DNA of 62,368 bases, from assembly GCA_934271085.1 (NCBI GenBank), contig CAKQQU010000002.1, forward strand, positions 1 to 62,368, read 5' to 3'. The translations under genes were made by a program, and so were the position numbers. Every line of letters starts with the position of its first letter. The stretch's first letter is position 1. Source of the DNA: an uncultured Bacillota bacterium. GTDB taxonomy: Bacteria; Bacillota; Dehalobacteriia; UBA4068. The notes under the pieces were generated by a model. It did no database searches. It was not told where the DNA came from and was given only the letters and a program-made list of their open reading frames with translations. Of this stretch, positions 8,859 to 16,608 are shown one piece after another.

Positions 8859-10121
8859 ATGGCCAAAGAAATCGACCTGGGATATATAAGGGGAGAGGCA
8901 GGGCCCTCTGGTCCCGCAGGTCCTAAAGGAGATACGGGACCCGCAGGACCAATGCCCCATATAACCGTAGGTAAAACCACTACTCTTGCCGCCGGTCAAC
9001 CCGCTGAGGTGAGCATCAGGGAAGGAAGCAGCGAAGCAGCGCCGATACTGGATTTTGCTATTCCTGCCGGAGGCAGCGGCAACGGCGATATGAGTTCATC
9101 TGTATATGACAGCAATAACAGACATCAGGATATTTTCGGCTATGTGGACGAACGTACCGGCCTGCGTGATGCTACTATTGTGGTGGCTGCCGCGGATTCC
9201 CAGGATAAAAGCAGAGCTGATTTTGTCTGTGAAGGCGAGAGCGATCAAGTGACGCTGACGGAAGCCATAAATTCCCTGCCAGCTCAGGGCGGGCAGATCC
9301 TGCTGCTGGAAGGCACCTATATTCTGGATAGTTACGGGCTAGCCAACACTAACAACCGCTATAGAATTGTAAATATTTCGGTAGACCATGTTACCTTAAG
9401 AGGACAGGGAAGCAACACTGTTTTGAAATTGGCGGACAATGTCAGCGAGACAGACTTTAGTTATGAGTTGGTGTGGGTAACAGGTAAAGAATGCGCTATT
9501 CAGTCTTTGGCGGTAGACGGCAATAAAACCAATAATGCTGTCGGCACGGTGGAAGGCATACGTTTGCAGCATAGTGCTGATAATTGTCTGGTATGTGATT
9601 GCCATGTTTATAACTGTAACGGCTTTGGGATGGTAAGTTTTGCTACAGGGGCTGTAATAAGCCGCAATCATATGACTGATTGCGTATCCGGCTGTCGGGT
9701 TGCTTCCGGCCAGACTATGGTGGTTGATAATTTTATCAAAGGCATGTCTGCCAATGGCATCACTGTAGAAGGCGGAACACAGCATATCATAAATAATAAC
9801 AGCATACGCAACAGCGGCAGCAAAGGCATTGAATTTGACTCCTGCCGGCTCTGCCAATGCTGCAGCAATGTTTTGATAGATCAACCCATAGGTATATATG
9901 CATATCAGCTTAATGATTCAACTATTATCGCTAATATAATCAAAAGACAGGAGCTTTCAAACATTTATGCTGACAGTGAACATTCAATTTTCCTTGAGGA
10001 GTGCAGCACTAATATGGTTATACTTAACCATATCACAGGTAAAGCTTTGACAACCAACGGTTACTGTAATATTACAAAATATTTTGCTTCTTCGGAAACA
10101 GAATGGAATCTATTTACTTAG
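8859..10121 (+). CDS. Phage tailspike/fibre with collagen-like and beta-helix regions
   Basis: Likely the receptor-binding spike. I chose ATG 8859 because AAGGAGG lies 8 bases upstream; ATG 8853 is too close. Residues about 13-32 are Gly-X-Y collagen-like triplets (GPSGPAGPKGDTGPAGP), then a short beta linker, then from about residue 120 a right-handed parallel beta-helix with recurrent Asn-rich coils and a Val/Ile ladder (ITVEGGTQHIINNNSIRNSG; GFGMVSFATGAVISRNHMTD). The beta-helix fold is shared by polysaccharide-degrading tailspikes; no catalytic residues can be assigned. Several Cys occur in the helix (for example CRLCQCC), unusual for an extracellular spike. Confidence 0.75.
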   Translation: MAKEIDLGYIRGEAGPSGPAGPKGDTGPAGPMPHITVGKTTTLAAGQPAEVSIREGSSEAAPILDFAIPAGGSGNGDMSSSVYDSNNRHQDIFGYVDERTGLRDATIVVAAADSQDKSRADFVCEGESDQVTLTEAINSLPAQGGQILLLEGTYILDSYGLANTNNRYRIVNISVDHVTLRGQGSNTVLKLADNVSETDFSYELVWVTGKECAIQSLAVDGNKTNNAVGTVEGIRLQHSADNCLVCDCHVYNCNGFGMVSFATGAVISRNHMTDCVSGCRVASGQTMVVDNFIKGMSANGITVEGGTQHIINNNSIRNSGSKGIEFDSCRLCQCCSNVLIDQPIGIYAYQLNDSTIIANIIKRQELSNIYADSEHSIFLEECSTNMVILNHITGKALTTNGYCNITKYFASSETEWNLFT

Positions 10122-10138
10122 GAAAGCGGGGGGAGAAT

Positions 10139-10339
10139 ATGTCAGGATTATTGATGGACGGAAGCATGATCATATATTTGTTGGGACTGGCTGCTACCTG
10201 GGGCGCTTTAATGTGGCGGATCAGTGCTTTGGAAAAGAAGATGGACAAGCATAACTGTCTGATGGAAAGGATGGCTGTTGCGGAAAACAATATCAAGGCT
10301 GCCGAGCACAGACTGGATCATATTGAGGGGGCGGAATAG
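10139..10339 (+). CDS. Small one-TM coiled-coil phage protein (XhlA/holin-like)
   Basis: A 66-residue protein with one transmembrane segment (MIIYLLGLAATWGALMWRI, about residues 10-28) followed by a charged coiled coil to the end. The start at 10139 sits behind a GGGGGGAG site. This arrangement resembles XhlA-type haemolysin/holin-accessory proteins and sits immediately upstream of a second small membrane protein and the endolysin, which supports a lysis role. The family assignment is by shape only. Confidence 0.6.
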   Translation: MSGLLMDGSMIIYLLGLAATWGALMWRISALEKKMDKHNCLMERMAVAENNIKAAEHRLDHIEGAE

Positions 10340-10358
10340 CTGAAAGGAGAAAAGCAGG

Positions 10359-10526
10359 ATGCGGGAAGCATTTGTCAGATTGCTTAAGGTCAAATCGCTC
10401 ATTACTTTAATGGTAACGGCTGCGCTGCTTTATGGGTTTATCAGAGGACAGATAAATTCTGAACAGTTTATGCAGATCGGGGTAATGGTTTTTACTTTTT
10501 ATTTTGCCAAACAGCCTGGGGAATAG
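10359..10526 (+). CDS. Small holin candidate
   Basis: A 55-residue ORF encoded from ATG 10359 to TAG 10524-10526 with AAAGGAGAAAAGC upstream. The product has a basic N-terminus (REAFVRLLKVK), one hydrophobic helix (about 13-26), a short polar turn (RGQINSEQ), and a second hydrophobic segment (FMQIGVMVFTFYFA), so two membrane spans are likely. It lies 10 bases before the endolysin gene. Small two-span proteins in this place are commonly holins that release or activate endolysin; here the role is inferred from topology and context. Confidence 0.65.
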   Translation: MREAFVRLLKVKSLITLMVTAALLYGFIRGQINSEQFMQIGVMVFTFYFAKQPGE

Positions 10527-10536
10527 GAGATTTTTT

Positions 10537-11193
10537 ATGGATCAGAGAAAAAAGATGCTGGAGACGGCGGCAGCCCAAGTGGGCTATAAAGAAGGCAGGA
10601 ACAATGACAGCAAATTTGGGCTTTGGTACGGTATGAATAATCAGCCCTGGTGTATGATGTTTATCAGTTGGTGCGCGGAAAAGGCCGGCATTGGCCGGGA
10701 TATCATTCCCAAAATGGCTTATGTACCGTATGCTGCTGATTTTTTCCGCAAAAGAGGGCTTTGGCATAATAAAGAAAATTATATGCCTGTACCGGGAGAT
10801 CTTGTCTTTTACGGCGAGAATGACCACATCGGCATAGCGGAGAAGGTAGAAAAGGGCAGGTTGGAGACTATTGAGGGTAATACTTCCTGTAAAGGAAACA
10901 GCAGCAACGGTGACGGCGTATACCGCCGCAGCCGCTGGTTGACAGACAGCTGGATCAAGGGATTTGCCCACCCGGAATATAAGGAGGATAAAGTGAACAT
11001 AATCAAGATCACCATAACTGATATAGACAGGGGAATAGATCTGGAAACCGATGGATTTTACTGTGACGGCACTAATTATATTCGCCTGCGTGATGTGGAG
11101 AAGCTGGCTCCGGTTGCCATAGGCTATGATGAAAAGCGCCGGATGCCTACGGTAAGGATAAATTATCCCCAGGCGGCAGAAGATCTCGGATAG
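10537..11193 (+). CDS. Phage endolysin with CHAP domain and stalk-like C-terminus
   Basis: A 218-residue peptidoglycan hydrolase. The CHAP (NlpC/P60-like) domain covers about residues 1-150: the nucleophile is Cys39 in NNQPWCMMFISWCAEKAG, the catalytic His is His97 in GENDHIGIAEKV, and the polar third residue is in TIEGNTS near 113-115. The remaining about 60 residues (ITDIDRGIDLETDGF, then GTNYIRLRDVEKLAPVAIGY) resemble a degenerate copper-amine-oxidase-N/stalk domain, a wall-associated fold also seen in the host protein at 61509. No signal peptide, so holin-dependent export is expected. GGAGATTTTTT precedes the start. Confidence 0.85.
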   Translation: MDQRKKMLETAAAQVGYKEGRNNDSKFGLWYGMNNQPWCMMFISWCAEKAGIGRDIIPKMAYVPYAADFFRKRGLWHNKENYMPVPGDLVFYGENDHIGIAEKVEKGRLETIEGNTSCKGNSSNGDGVYRRSRWLTDSWIKGFAHPEYKEDKVNIIKITITDIDRGIDLETDGFYCDGTNYIRLRDVEKLAPVAIGYDEKRRMPTVRINYPQAAEDLG

Positions 11194-11196
11194 AGG

Positions 11197-11252
11197 AAAG
11201 GAGGAATGCCGGTGCGGCAAAAATGATATGAGCCGCACCGGCTGTAAATATA
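11197..11252 (+). promoter_or_regulatory. Hairpin-split ribosome binding site
   Basis: A strong Shine-Dalgarno (AAAGGAGG, 11197-11204) lies 48 bases before ATG 11253. Between them a perfect 11-bp GC-rich inverted repeat (GCCGGTGCGGC 11208-11218 with 11232-11242, 13-base loop) can fold out, leaving only about 13 unpaired bases between site and start. A seven-codon mini-ORF (ATG 11206 to TGA 11224-11226) also begins right after the Shine-Dalgarno. Either the hairpin brings the site next to the real start or the mini-ORF is a leader. Confidence 0.55.
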
Positions 11253-11972
11253 ATGGGAACATATAGAGTAAAGGCAGATGGCAACGCTCCGGCAGGGCTT
11301 TCGGTGGGGGATTTTGTGGTCACCGGAGGCGGAGTATATCTTATAACAGGTTTTAAAAGCAATGGCAGCTATAAAAGCCAGCTTATTGATTCATCCACCA
11401 CCACTTACAATTATAAGGGCAGCTACGACACGCCGCCTTCGGATATGGGCGGCATTGTTTCAGAAAATGATCGCAGCGGCAGAGGCGGTTCCGATAATAA
11501 AGACAGCGGCTCAGAAGATAGCGGTATAAAGAACAGTATTACCTGGGATAATCTGTTGGATCAACTGCAAAACCAGTTGGATTCTGCAGGCGATGACAGT
11601 TATAAACCAGTAAGGATGCCTGATATAGATGCTATGAGCTTTGAAGAGGCAATGGCATTGGCAGAAGACGTATTGAAACCCCAGTATAGTAATGCTTATC
11701 GGGATATAGCCCAGCAGGCGGATCAGAAGCTGGAAAAAGCAGGGCTATATGATACAGTATACGGACAGGCTTTGGCGGCAGACGCGCAAAGGGATATTGC
11801 CGCTGATCTGAGCGCGGCTGTGGTAGGCCTGGCCCTGGAGTTGTCAGACGCAAGTCAGGAGCAGGCGCAGAAGGTACTGGAAATGGCTGTTAAGGAAAGA
11901 CAGTTCGGAGCGAATTATGACGCTGATCAGAAGAAAACTGCCCTGAAATATCTGATGCAGCTTATTTCCTGA
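11253..11972 (+). CDS. Phage protein of unknown function, last gene of the cassette
   Basis: A 239-residue protein. Residues 1-55 are beta-rich with repeated Gly/Val turns (VGDFVVTGGGVYLITGF), residues 55-95 form a Ser/Asp/Gly linker, and residues 95-239 are helical with coiled-coil features (DIAQQADQKLEKAGLYDTV; LALELSDASQEQAQKVLEMA). It lacks Cys and signal peptide. No known family is recognised. Its place after lysis genes and the helical C-terminus would fit a virion or ejection protein but this is guesswork. Its own start has no adjacent Shine-Dalgarno; see the split site upstream. Confidence 0.65.
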   Translation: MGTYRVKADGNAPAGLSVGDFVVTGGGVYLITGFKSNGSYKSQLIDSSTTTYNYKGSYDTPPSDMGGIVSENDRSGRGGSDNKDSGSEDSGIKNSITWDNLLDQLQNQLDSAGDDSYKPVRMPDIDAMSFEEAMALAEDVLKPQYSNAYRDIAQQADQKLEKAGLYDTVYGQALAADAQRDIAADLSAAVVGLALELSDASQEQAQKVLEMAVKERQFGANYDADQKKTALKYLMQLIS

Positions 11973-12121
11973 TGATCTAGACGGCGGGGTCAGCCGGGGA
12001 AGCGAATGGCCTCGCCGGGGCAGCCCCTTATTTATATAAGCAGTTGTCGGTTATTGCAACATTTTTTACTACATGGTAAACTAAAAAGGCAAGACTTGCA
12101 TAAGACGAGGGGTTTGACAGC
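11973..12121 (+). promoter_or_regulatory. Phage-to-chromosome junction with candidate promoter
   Basis: The 149-base gap contains a G/C-rich stretch (11984-12027, two copies of GCCGGGG) that may include the right end of the element. It is followed by an AT-rich part with a candidate promoter TTGCAA (12054-12059), 17-base spacer, TAAACT (12077-12082) for the glycosyltransferase. No attachment-site duplication can be seen because the left end lies outside the window. Confidence 0.4.
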
Positions 12122-13312
12122 ATGAGAATACTCAGCATAAGCGCACAAAAACCCAATTCTACCGGCAGCGGGGTTTATCTGACCGAAACAGTACGGGGAT
12201 TTGCTTCCTTAGGCCATAACCAGGCAGTGCTGGCGGGTATATATGAGCAGGATCAGGTGAGCCTTCCGGATGGAGTAGCTTTTTATCCGGTATATTTTGA
12301 TACGCCGCAACTGCCCTTTCATATAGCGGGTATGTCTGATGAAATGCCTTATCCCAGCACTGTTTACAGCCGGATGACCCCTGAAATGACCGGGCAGTTC
12401 GCAGAATCTTTCAGCAAGGCCCTTATGACAGCAGTGGCGGAATTTAAACCGGATGTTCTGCTGTGCCATCATCTTTATCTGCTGACGGCAATTGTCCGAA
12501 AGCTTTTTCCTGATCTGTCTGTATGGGGCATATGCCACGGAACGGACCTGCGGCAAATGGCAAAAAATCCTTTGTGGAGAGATGAGATCAGGGAGCAGAT
12601 ATGTGGCTTGGACAAGGTATTCTGCCTGCATGAAGAACAAAGATCTCAGGCGATCGCTTGCTATAATCTGGATCCATGCCGGGTAACTGTTGTCGGCAAC
12701 GGCTATAACGAGCAGATATTTTATGACCGGGGCCAGCGAATGCCTCATGCTGAGCGGCGGCTGGTATTTGCCGGCAAAATATCGGAGAAAAAAGGGGTGT
12801 TCAGCCTGCTGCGGGCTTTGTCTCTGCTGGGTTGGGATAAGGATCAGTTCTCCCTGCTTATGGCCGGGGGATGGAGCAACGAATCCCAGAAACAGTATGT
12901 GGACAAATTGATAGAAAAGAGCGGCTACAATGTTTCTCTTTCGGGGAATCTGCGGCAGGAACAGCTGGCCGAGGAATTTAACCGGGGCGATATTTTTGTG
13001 CTGCCCAGTTTCTATGACGGATTGCCATTGGTATTGGCAGAATCCATGGCCTGCGGTATGCAGGTGGTTTGCAGCGATCTGCCGGGTATCCGCCCCTGGA
13101 TGGACGCTCATGTTCCTCATCATACTATACGTTTTGTAAAACCGCCGCGGATGCATGACGCGGATGTGCCGGATCCGGCTACCCTGCCTGGATTTGAGCA
13201 GGAGCTGGCTGAGGCTATACGGGAGGCGGCTGAGCATCCTTATCTGCAGCGGCCGGATCTCTCCTTAGTGAGCTGGCCGGGAGTATGCCGGCGGATATTG
13301 TCAGCAAGATAA
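12122..13312 (+). CDS. GT4-family glycosyltransferase
   Basis: A 396-residue retaining glycosyltransferase of the GT-B fold, probably using a nucleotide sugar. The N-terminal Rossmann half starts MRILSISAQKPNSTGSGVYL, with the acceptor-side Gly-rich loop at residues 13-17. The C-terminal half carries RRLVFAGKISEKKGVFSLL and the nucleotide-sugar motif SFYDGLPLVLAESMACGMQV, with the usual E-x7-E motif slightly altered. No membrane span or signal peptide. It stands alone between the phage cassette and a terminator, so its acceptor cannot be inferred from neighbours; a surface glycan is likely. It is either the first chromosomal gene or cargo of the element. Confidence 0.85.
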   Translation: MRILSISAQKPNSTGSGVYLTETVRGFASLGHNQAVLAGIYEQDQVSLPDGVAFYPVYFDTPQLPFHIAGMSDEMPYPSTVYSRMTPEMTGQFAESFSKALMTAVAEFKPDVLLCHHLYLLTAIVRKLFPDLSVWGICHGTDLRQMAKNPLWRDEIREQICGLDKVFCLHEEQRSQAIACYNLDPCRVTVVGNGYNEQIFYDRGQRMPHAERRLVFAGKISEKKGVFSLLRALSLLGWDKDQFSLLMAGGWSNESQKQYVDKLIEKSGYNVSLSGNLRQEQLAEEFNRGDIFVLPSFYDGLPLVLAESMACGMQVVCSDLPGIRPWMDAHVPHHTIRFVKPPRMHDADVPDPATLPGFEQELAEAIREAAEHPYLQRPDLSLVSWPGVCRRILSAR

Positions 13313-13350
13313 TAATTACCAGGCTGAGTACAAATTAGTGAGCTGAGTAC

Positions 13351-13389
13351 AAAAGGAAAAGAGCCGCAGTAAGCGGCTCTTTTCCTTTT
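13351..13389. terminator. Bidirectional intrinsic terminator
   Basis: A 17-bp perfect stem (13351-13367 with 13373-13389, 5-base loop) with GC-rich core GAGCCGC and A/T flanks on both sides, so it can stop both the plus-strand glycosyltransferase and the minus-strand binding-protein gene. Two near-identical 12-base repeats, GCTGAGTACAAA, lie just upstream. Confidence 0.9.
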
Positions 13390-13426
13390 GGAGAATGAAG
13401 AAAATGAAATAGTTTTAATAATTCAT

Positions 13427-14506
13427 TTAAGCGTTAAGCAGCAGTTCCATCTGCTCATCGGTAAGATCGGTATGATAGAACAGCTGATAGAATTCGCGGA
13501 TGGTAGCATCCAGATCGAAATCGGCATAATCAGGATAAATGGTAGCGAAAGCCCAGTAGAGACCAATCAGGCGATTGGGTCCGGGGGGACGGTCTATCCA
13601 GCTGAAGGGAGCCTTGGGGCTGCCGTATACCTGGCCGTTCTTGACAGCGGTCACATTGGCAAAATCAGGATCGGCCATAAAAGATTCTACTGCCATATTG
13701 GCGGTGAAATCCTGTTTGGGCTCGCCGTTTAAGATAACTACCTGAGGATCCCAGGCCAGTATCTGCTCTTTGCTGATATCCATGCGGTTGCCGCTGCCTG
13801 CTTCCAGATCAGCAACATTGACAGCACCAACCATTTCCAGCACCTGGGAGCTGGTGGAACCGGCTGCCGCGGTGTTCAGGCTGTTCTCACCATTGCCGTA
13901 ATAAACGGTAACTTTAGCATCCTCGGGAATAGCGGCAACTGCTTCATCCAGCCAGGCAAAAGTCTTATCAGCATAATCTGCCAGGGCATTGCCTGCTTCT
14001 TCATTGCCGATGATCTGACCGAAGAGACGGAATGCTGCGGCGCTGTCCTGCAGATCTCCGCTGAGCATAAATACGGGTATGCCCAACTGCTCCTGGAGAG
14101 CATCAGCGTCAGCAATGGCGTTTTCATCCAGTTTGCCGGCAGTAACTACCAGCTGGGGGCCATCGGCTATAATAGCCTCATAATTTACAGAATCGCCCAT
14201 GCCATAGGCGGTGAGATTCTGATAGGACTCCAGAATAAAAGCCTTTTCCAGGTCATTAAGCTCATAGTTCCAGCCTAACAGCTTGTCAGGATCCAAACAA
14301 TAGAGCATAATGGTGGATACCTGGCCGGAAGTATAAACCTTTTCAATATTGGCGGGGACAGCTACTTCCCGGCCGGCCATATCGGTAATGGTAGTAACCT
14401 GGGCAATATCATTATCGTTATTGCCTTCCGTACTGCCGCAGGCGGTCAGAAGTGTGGCTGCAAGGATCATGATGATAGTCATGATCAGCAAAAAGTGTTT
14501 GCGCAT
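13427..14506 (-). CDS. ABC transporter substrate-binding lipoprotein (iron-chelate/cobalamin type)
   Basis: Captures a metal chelate outside the cell and delivers it to the permease encoded divergently. A lipoprotein signal (residues 1-22) ends in the lipobox LTAC with Cys23. The mature part is the class III helical-backbone binding fold: VTTITDMAGREVAVPANIEKVY near the N-terminus and PFSWIDRPPGPNRLIGLYWA near residue 300, a motif common in siderophore, haem and vitamin B12 binding proteins. Length 359 is normal. GGAGAACA precedes the ATG. The ligand cannot be read from sequence. Confidence 0.9.
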   Translation of the reverse strand: MRKHFLLIMTIIMILAATLLTACGSTEGNNDNDIAQVTTITDMAGREVAVPANIEKVYTSGQVSTIMLYCLDPDKLLGWNYELNDLEKAFILESYQNLTAYGMGDSVNYEAIIADGPQLVVTAGKLDENAIADADALQEQLGIPVFMLSGDLQDSAAAFRLFGQIIGNEEAGNALADYADKTFAWLDEAVAAIPEDAKVTVYYGNGENSLNTAAAGSTSSQVLEMVGAVNVADLEAGSGNRMDISKEQILAWDPQVVILNGEPKQDFTANMAVESFMADPDFANVTAVKNGQVYGSPKAPFSWIDRPPGPNRLIGLYWAFATIYPDYADFDLDATIREFYQLFYHTDLTDEQMELLLNA

Positions 14507-14516
14507 TGTTCTCCTC

Positions 14517-14685
14517 CATAAGCTAATATTTTATTCTGCACAGTTGCATATCTATAATAACTGTGCTAGAATTATATTCAATTTAACATAATTATTATTT
14601 TTAGTCAAGAATAATTATTGCTTGAAATAATTTCAGAGTTTTAATAAAATATTCTATGTAAATATTCAGGCAAAACTGGAGAAAA
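14517..14685. promoter_or_regulatory. Divergent control region of the metal-chelate transporter
   Basis: Between divergent transporter genes. It has two identical ATAATTATT elements (14588-14596 and 14611-14619, the second part of a perfect palindrome AATAATTATT) spaced 23 bases apart and an 8-bp inverted repeat (GCACAGTT 14538-14545 with AACTGTGC 14559-14566). A metal-responsive repressor such as a Fur-family protein is expected here, but the sequence does not match the classical 19-base Fur box well. Confidence 0.45.
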
Positions 14686-15705
14686 ATGGAAAAAAACCGC
14701 GCTAACTTTTTTCATACTCACTGGAAAGCAGTATCTTTGGTATTAGCAGTTATTGTATTGGCTGCCAGCATTGTTTCTTTGGCAATAGGCTATTATACGC
14801 TTACTGCCAACGATGTTTTCTCATATATTTTTTCTTTGGGGAGCAGCGGTGATTATGCTGATATCACTCCTACCATCGTGGCCAATATACGCCTGCCCAG
14901 GGTGCTGGCAGCATTGCTTATAGGCAGCGCTTTGGCTGTTTCCGGTTGTGCTTATCAGGGAATGTTCCGCAACCCTCTGGTATCACCGGACATTCTGGGA
15001 GTCACCTCGGGAGCGGCAGTGGGCGCCTCCCTGGCCATAACTTTGGGATTATCCAATTTCTGGGTGCAGGTATGCGCTTTCGGTTCCGGTATACTGGTTG
15101 TACTGCTGACGGTTACCATATCCCGTCACAGCCGCCACAGCCAGACTTTATCTCTGGTGCTTACCGGTATGATGCTGGGCAGTCTTTGCTCAGCTATTAC
15201 TACCGGCCTTAAATATATTGCTGATCCTACGGATGCGCTGCCTGCCATTACATTCTGGCTGATGGGCAGTCTGACCAAAGTAAAGATGGATGGTGTGCTA
15301 TTGGCTCTGGCTCCCATGCTTATCGGTATGACAGTGATCTGGCTGCTGCGCTACCGTCTTAATCTGCTGGCTCTGGATGACGAGGAGGCAGCCAGCATGG
15401 GAGTTAATGTGAAAAGAGACCGGCTGCTGGTGATTTTTGCCGCGACCATGCTTTCCGCAGCTGCAGTATGTCTTGGCGGTATGATAGGCTGGGTGGGTCT
15501 GATGATGCCTCATATAGCCCGTTCGGTGGTAGGCGCTGATTATCGAAGGCTCCTGCCTGCTTCTGCCCTGTTCGGCGCATTGTTTTTGGTGCTTATTGAC
15601 AATGTGGCCAGGTCATTAATGGTGATGGAGATACCCATTGGCGTGCTTACCGCCTTTTTGGGCGCACCTTTCTTTGTGCTGTTGATCCTGCGTAAGAAAA
15701 AATAG
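14686..15705 (+). CDS. FecCD-family ABC transporter permease
   Basis: Integral membrane subunit of a metal-chelate or cobalamin importer; 339 residues with about ten hydrophobic segments. Family motifs include GCAYQGMFRNPLVSPDILGV near residue 87, the coupling-helix region LALDDEEAASMGVNVKR near 230, and GWVGLMMPHIARSVVGADYR near 270, matching the conserved GxVGLxxPHxxR of FecCD/BtuC proteins. It is divergent from the binding protein and 22 bases ahead of the ATPase gene, forming one importer. GGAGAAAA lies before the start. Confidence 0.93.
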   Translation: MEKNRANFFHTHWKAVSLVLAVIVLAASIVSLAIGYYTLTANDVFSYIFSLGSSGDYADITPTIVANIRLPRVLAALLIGSALAVSGCAYQGMFRNPLVSPDILGVTSGAAVGASLAITLGLSNFWVQVCAFGSGILVVLLTVTISRHSRHSQTLSLVLTGMMLGSLCSAITTGLKYIADPTDALPAITFWLMGSLTKVKMDGVLLALAPMLIGMTVIWLLRYRLNLLALDDEEAASMGVNVKRDRLLVIFAATMLSAAAVCLGGMIGWVGLMMPHIARSVVGADYRRLLPASALFGALFLVLIDNVARSLMVMEIPIGVLTAFLGAPFFVLLILRKKK

Positions 15706-15727
15706 ACCGTCCTTCAAGGAGAAAGAT

Positions 15728-16522
15728 ATGCTTCTGCAAGCTGAAAATATAAGCGGCGGCTATGGCCGCCGGATCATCTGCCATGATATCTGTTTTAGTG
15801 TGCGCGACGGCGAGATGCTTTGTGTGGCCGGACCAAACGGCAGCGGAAAATCTACTCTATTTAGGCTTTTGCTGCGCTTTAATCCTCTTTCCGGAGGCAG
15901 AGTAACTTTGGACGGAGAGGATATGGCGCAAATGACCCCATCTCAGTTGGCCGCTGCTTTGGCTTATATCCCCCAGACCCATAATCCGGTTTTTGCTTAT
16001 AGTGTGCTGGAATTGGTATTAATGGGGCGGGCAGGCCATTTTTCCGCTTTTTCTGTTCCCAAGGCGGTGGATGAGGAAAGGGCTATGGATTGTCTGGAGC
16101 GCCTGCGGATAGCCCAATTTGCTCAGCGCAATTATATGGAGCTTTCCGGGGGGCAACGCCAGCTGGTGCTGATAGCCAGGGCTCTGGCTCAGGAGGCCCA
16201 GGTGCTGATAATGGATGAACCTGCTTCGGCCCTAGACTATGCCAACAGCCAGCTTATTCTGGAGGCAGTCAATGACTTGCGGATGCAGGGATATGCAGTA
16301 ATAATGTCTACACACAGTATGGATACCCCGTTGGCCTGCGCTGACAGGATGCTGCTGTTGAAAGAGGGCCGGGTGCATTTTTACGGCACTCCTTTAGAGA
16401 CTCTGACCCCGGATAATCTGGAGGCTGTTTACGGTCTGCCTATGGATGTTTTGCCTGTAGTGGACCGCAACGGCTGTATACGCCATGTTTGTCTGCCGGT
16501 GCAGAGGGAGGGACTGGCTTGA
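15728..16522 (+). CDS. ABC transporter ATPase of the metal-chelate importer
   Basis: ATP-hydrolysing subunit pairing with the FecCD-type permease. Walker A GPNGSGKST (about residues 38-46), Q-loop in YIPQTHNP, signature LSGGQRQLVLIARAL, Walker B VLIMDEPASALD and H-loop TH near residue 196. At 264 residues it is FecE/BtuD-like. Starts behind AAGGAGAAAGAT and lies 22 bases after the permease. With the binding protein this forms a complete importer. Ligand: ferric siderophore, haem or corrinoid; not decided by sequence. Confidence 0.94.
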   Translation: MLLQAENISGGYGRRIICHDICFSVRDGEMLCVAGPNGSGKSTLFRLLLRFNPLSGGRVTLDGEDMAQMTPSQLAAALAYIPQTHNPVFAYSVLELVLMGRAGHFSAFSVPKAVDEERAMDCLERLRIAQFAQRNYMELSGGQRQLVLIARALAQEAQVLIMDEPASALDYANSQLILEAVNDLRMQGYAVIMSTHSMDTPLACADRMLLLKEGRVHFYGTPLETLTPDNLEAVYGLPMDVLPVVDRNGCIRHVCLPVQREGLA

Positions 16523-16547
16523 CGGCAATATTCCGGTAATATATTAT
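16519..16547 (+). promoter_or_regulatory. Candidate promoter of cdd
   Basis: TTGACG (16519-16524) and TATTAT (16542-16547) at 17-base spacing, overlapping the end of the ATPase gene; a TATAAT also lies at 16545-16550. It is the only plausible promoter in the 86-base gap. Confidence 0.5.
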
Positions 16548-16608
16548 AATAGGTAATAATATTTATAATAATAACCCTAAGCCGGTTTACCGGCAGAAAG
16601 GCAGAATC

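Noticed and set aside
12209..13237. 342-residue antisense frame opposite the glycosyltransferase
   Set aside because: Mirrors the codon pattern of the plus-strand gene; no domain or ribosome site.
14588..14619. Fur box
   Set aside because: AATAATTATT repeats lack the GATAAT triplet pattern and symmetry of the 19-base Fur consensus.
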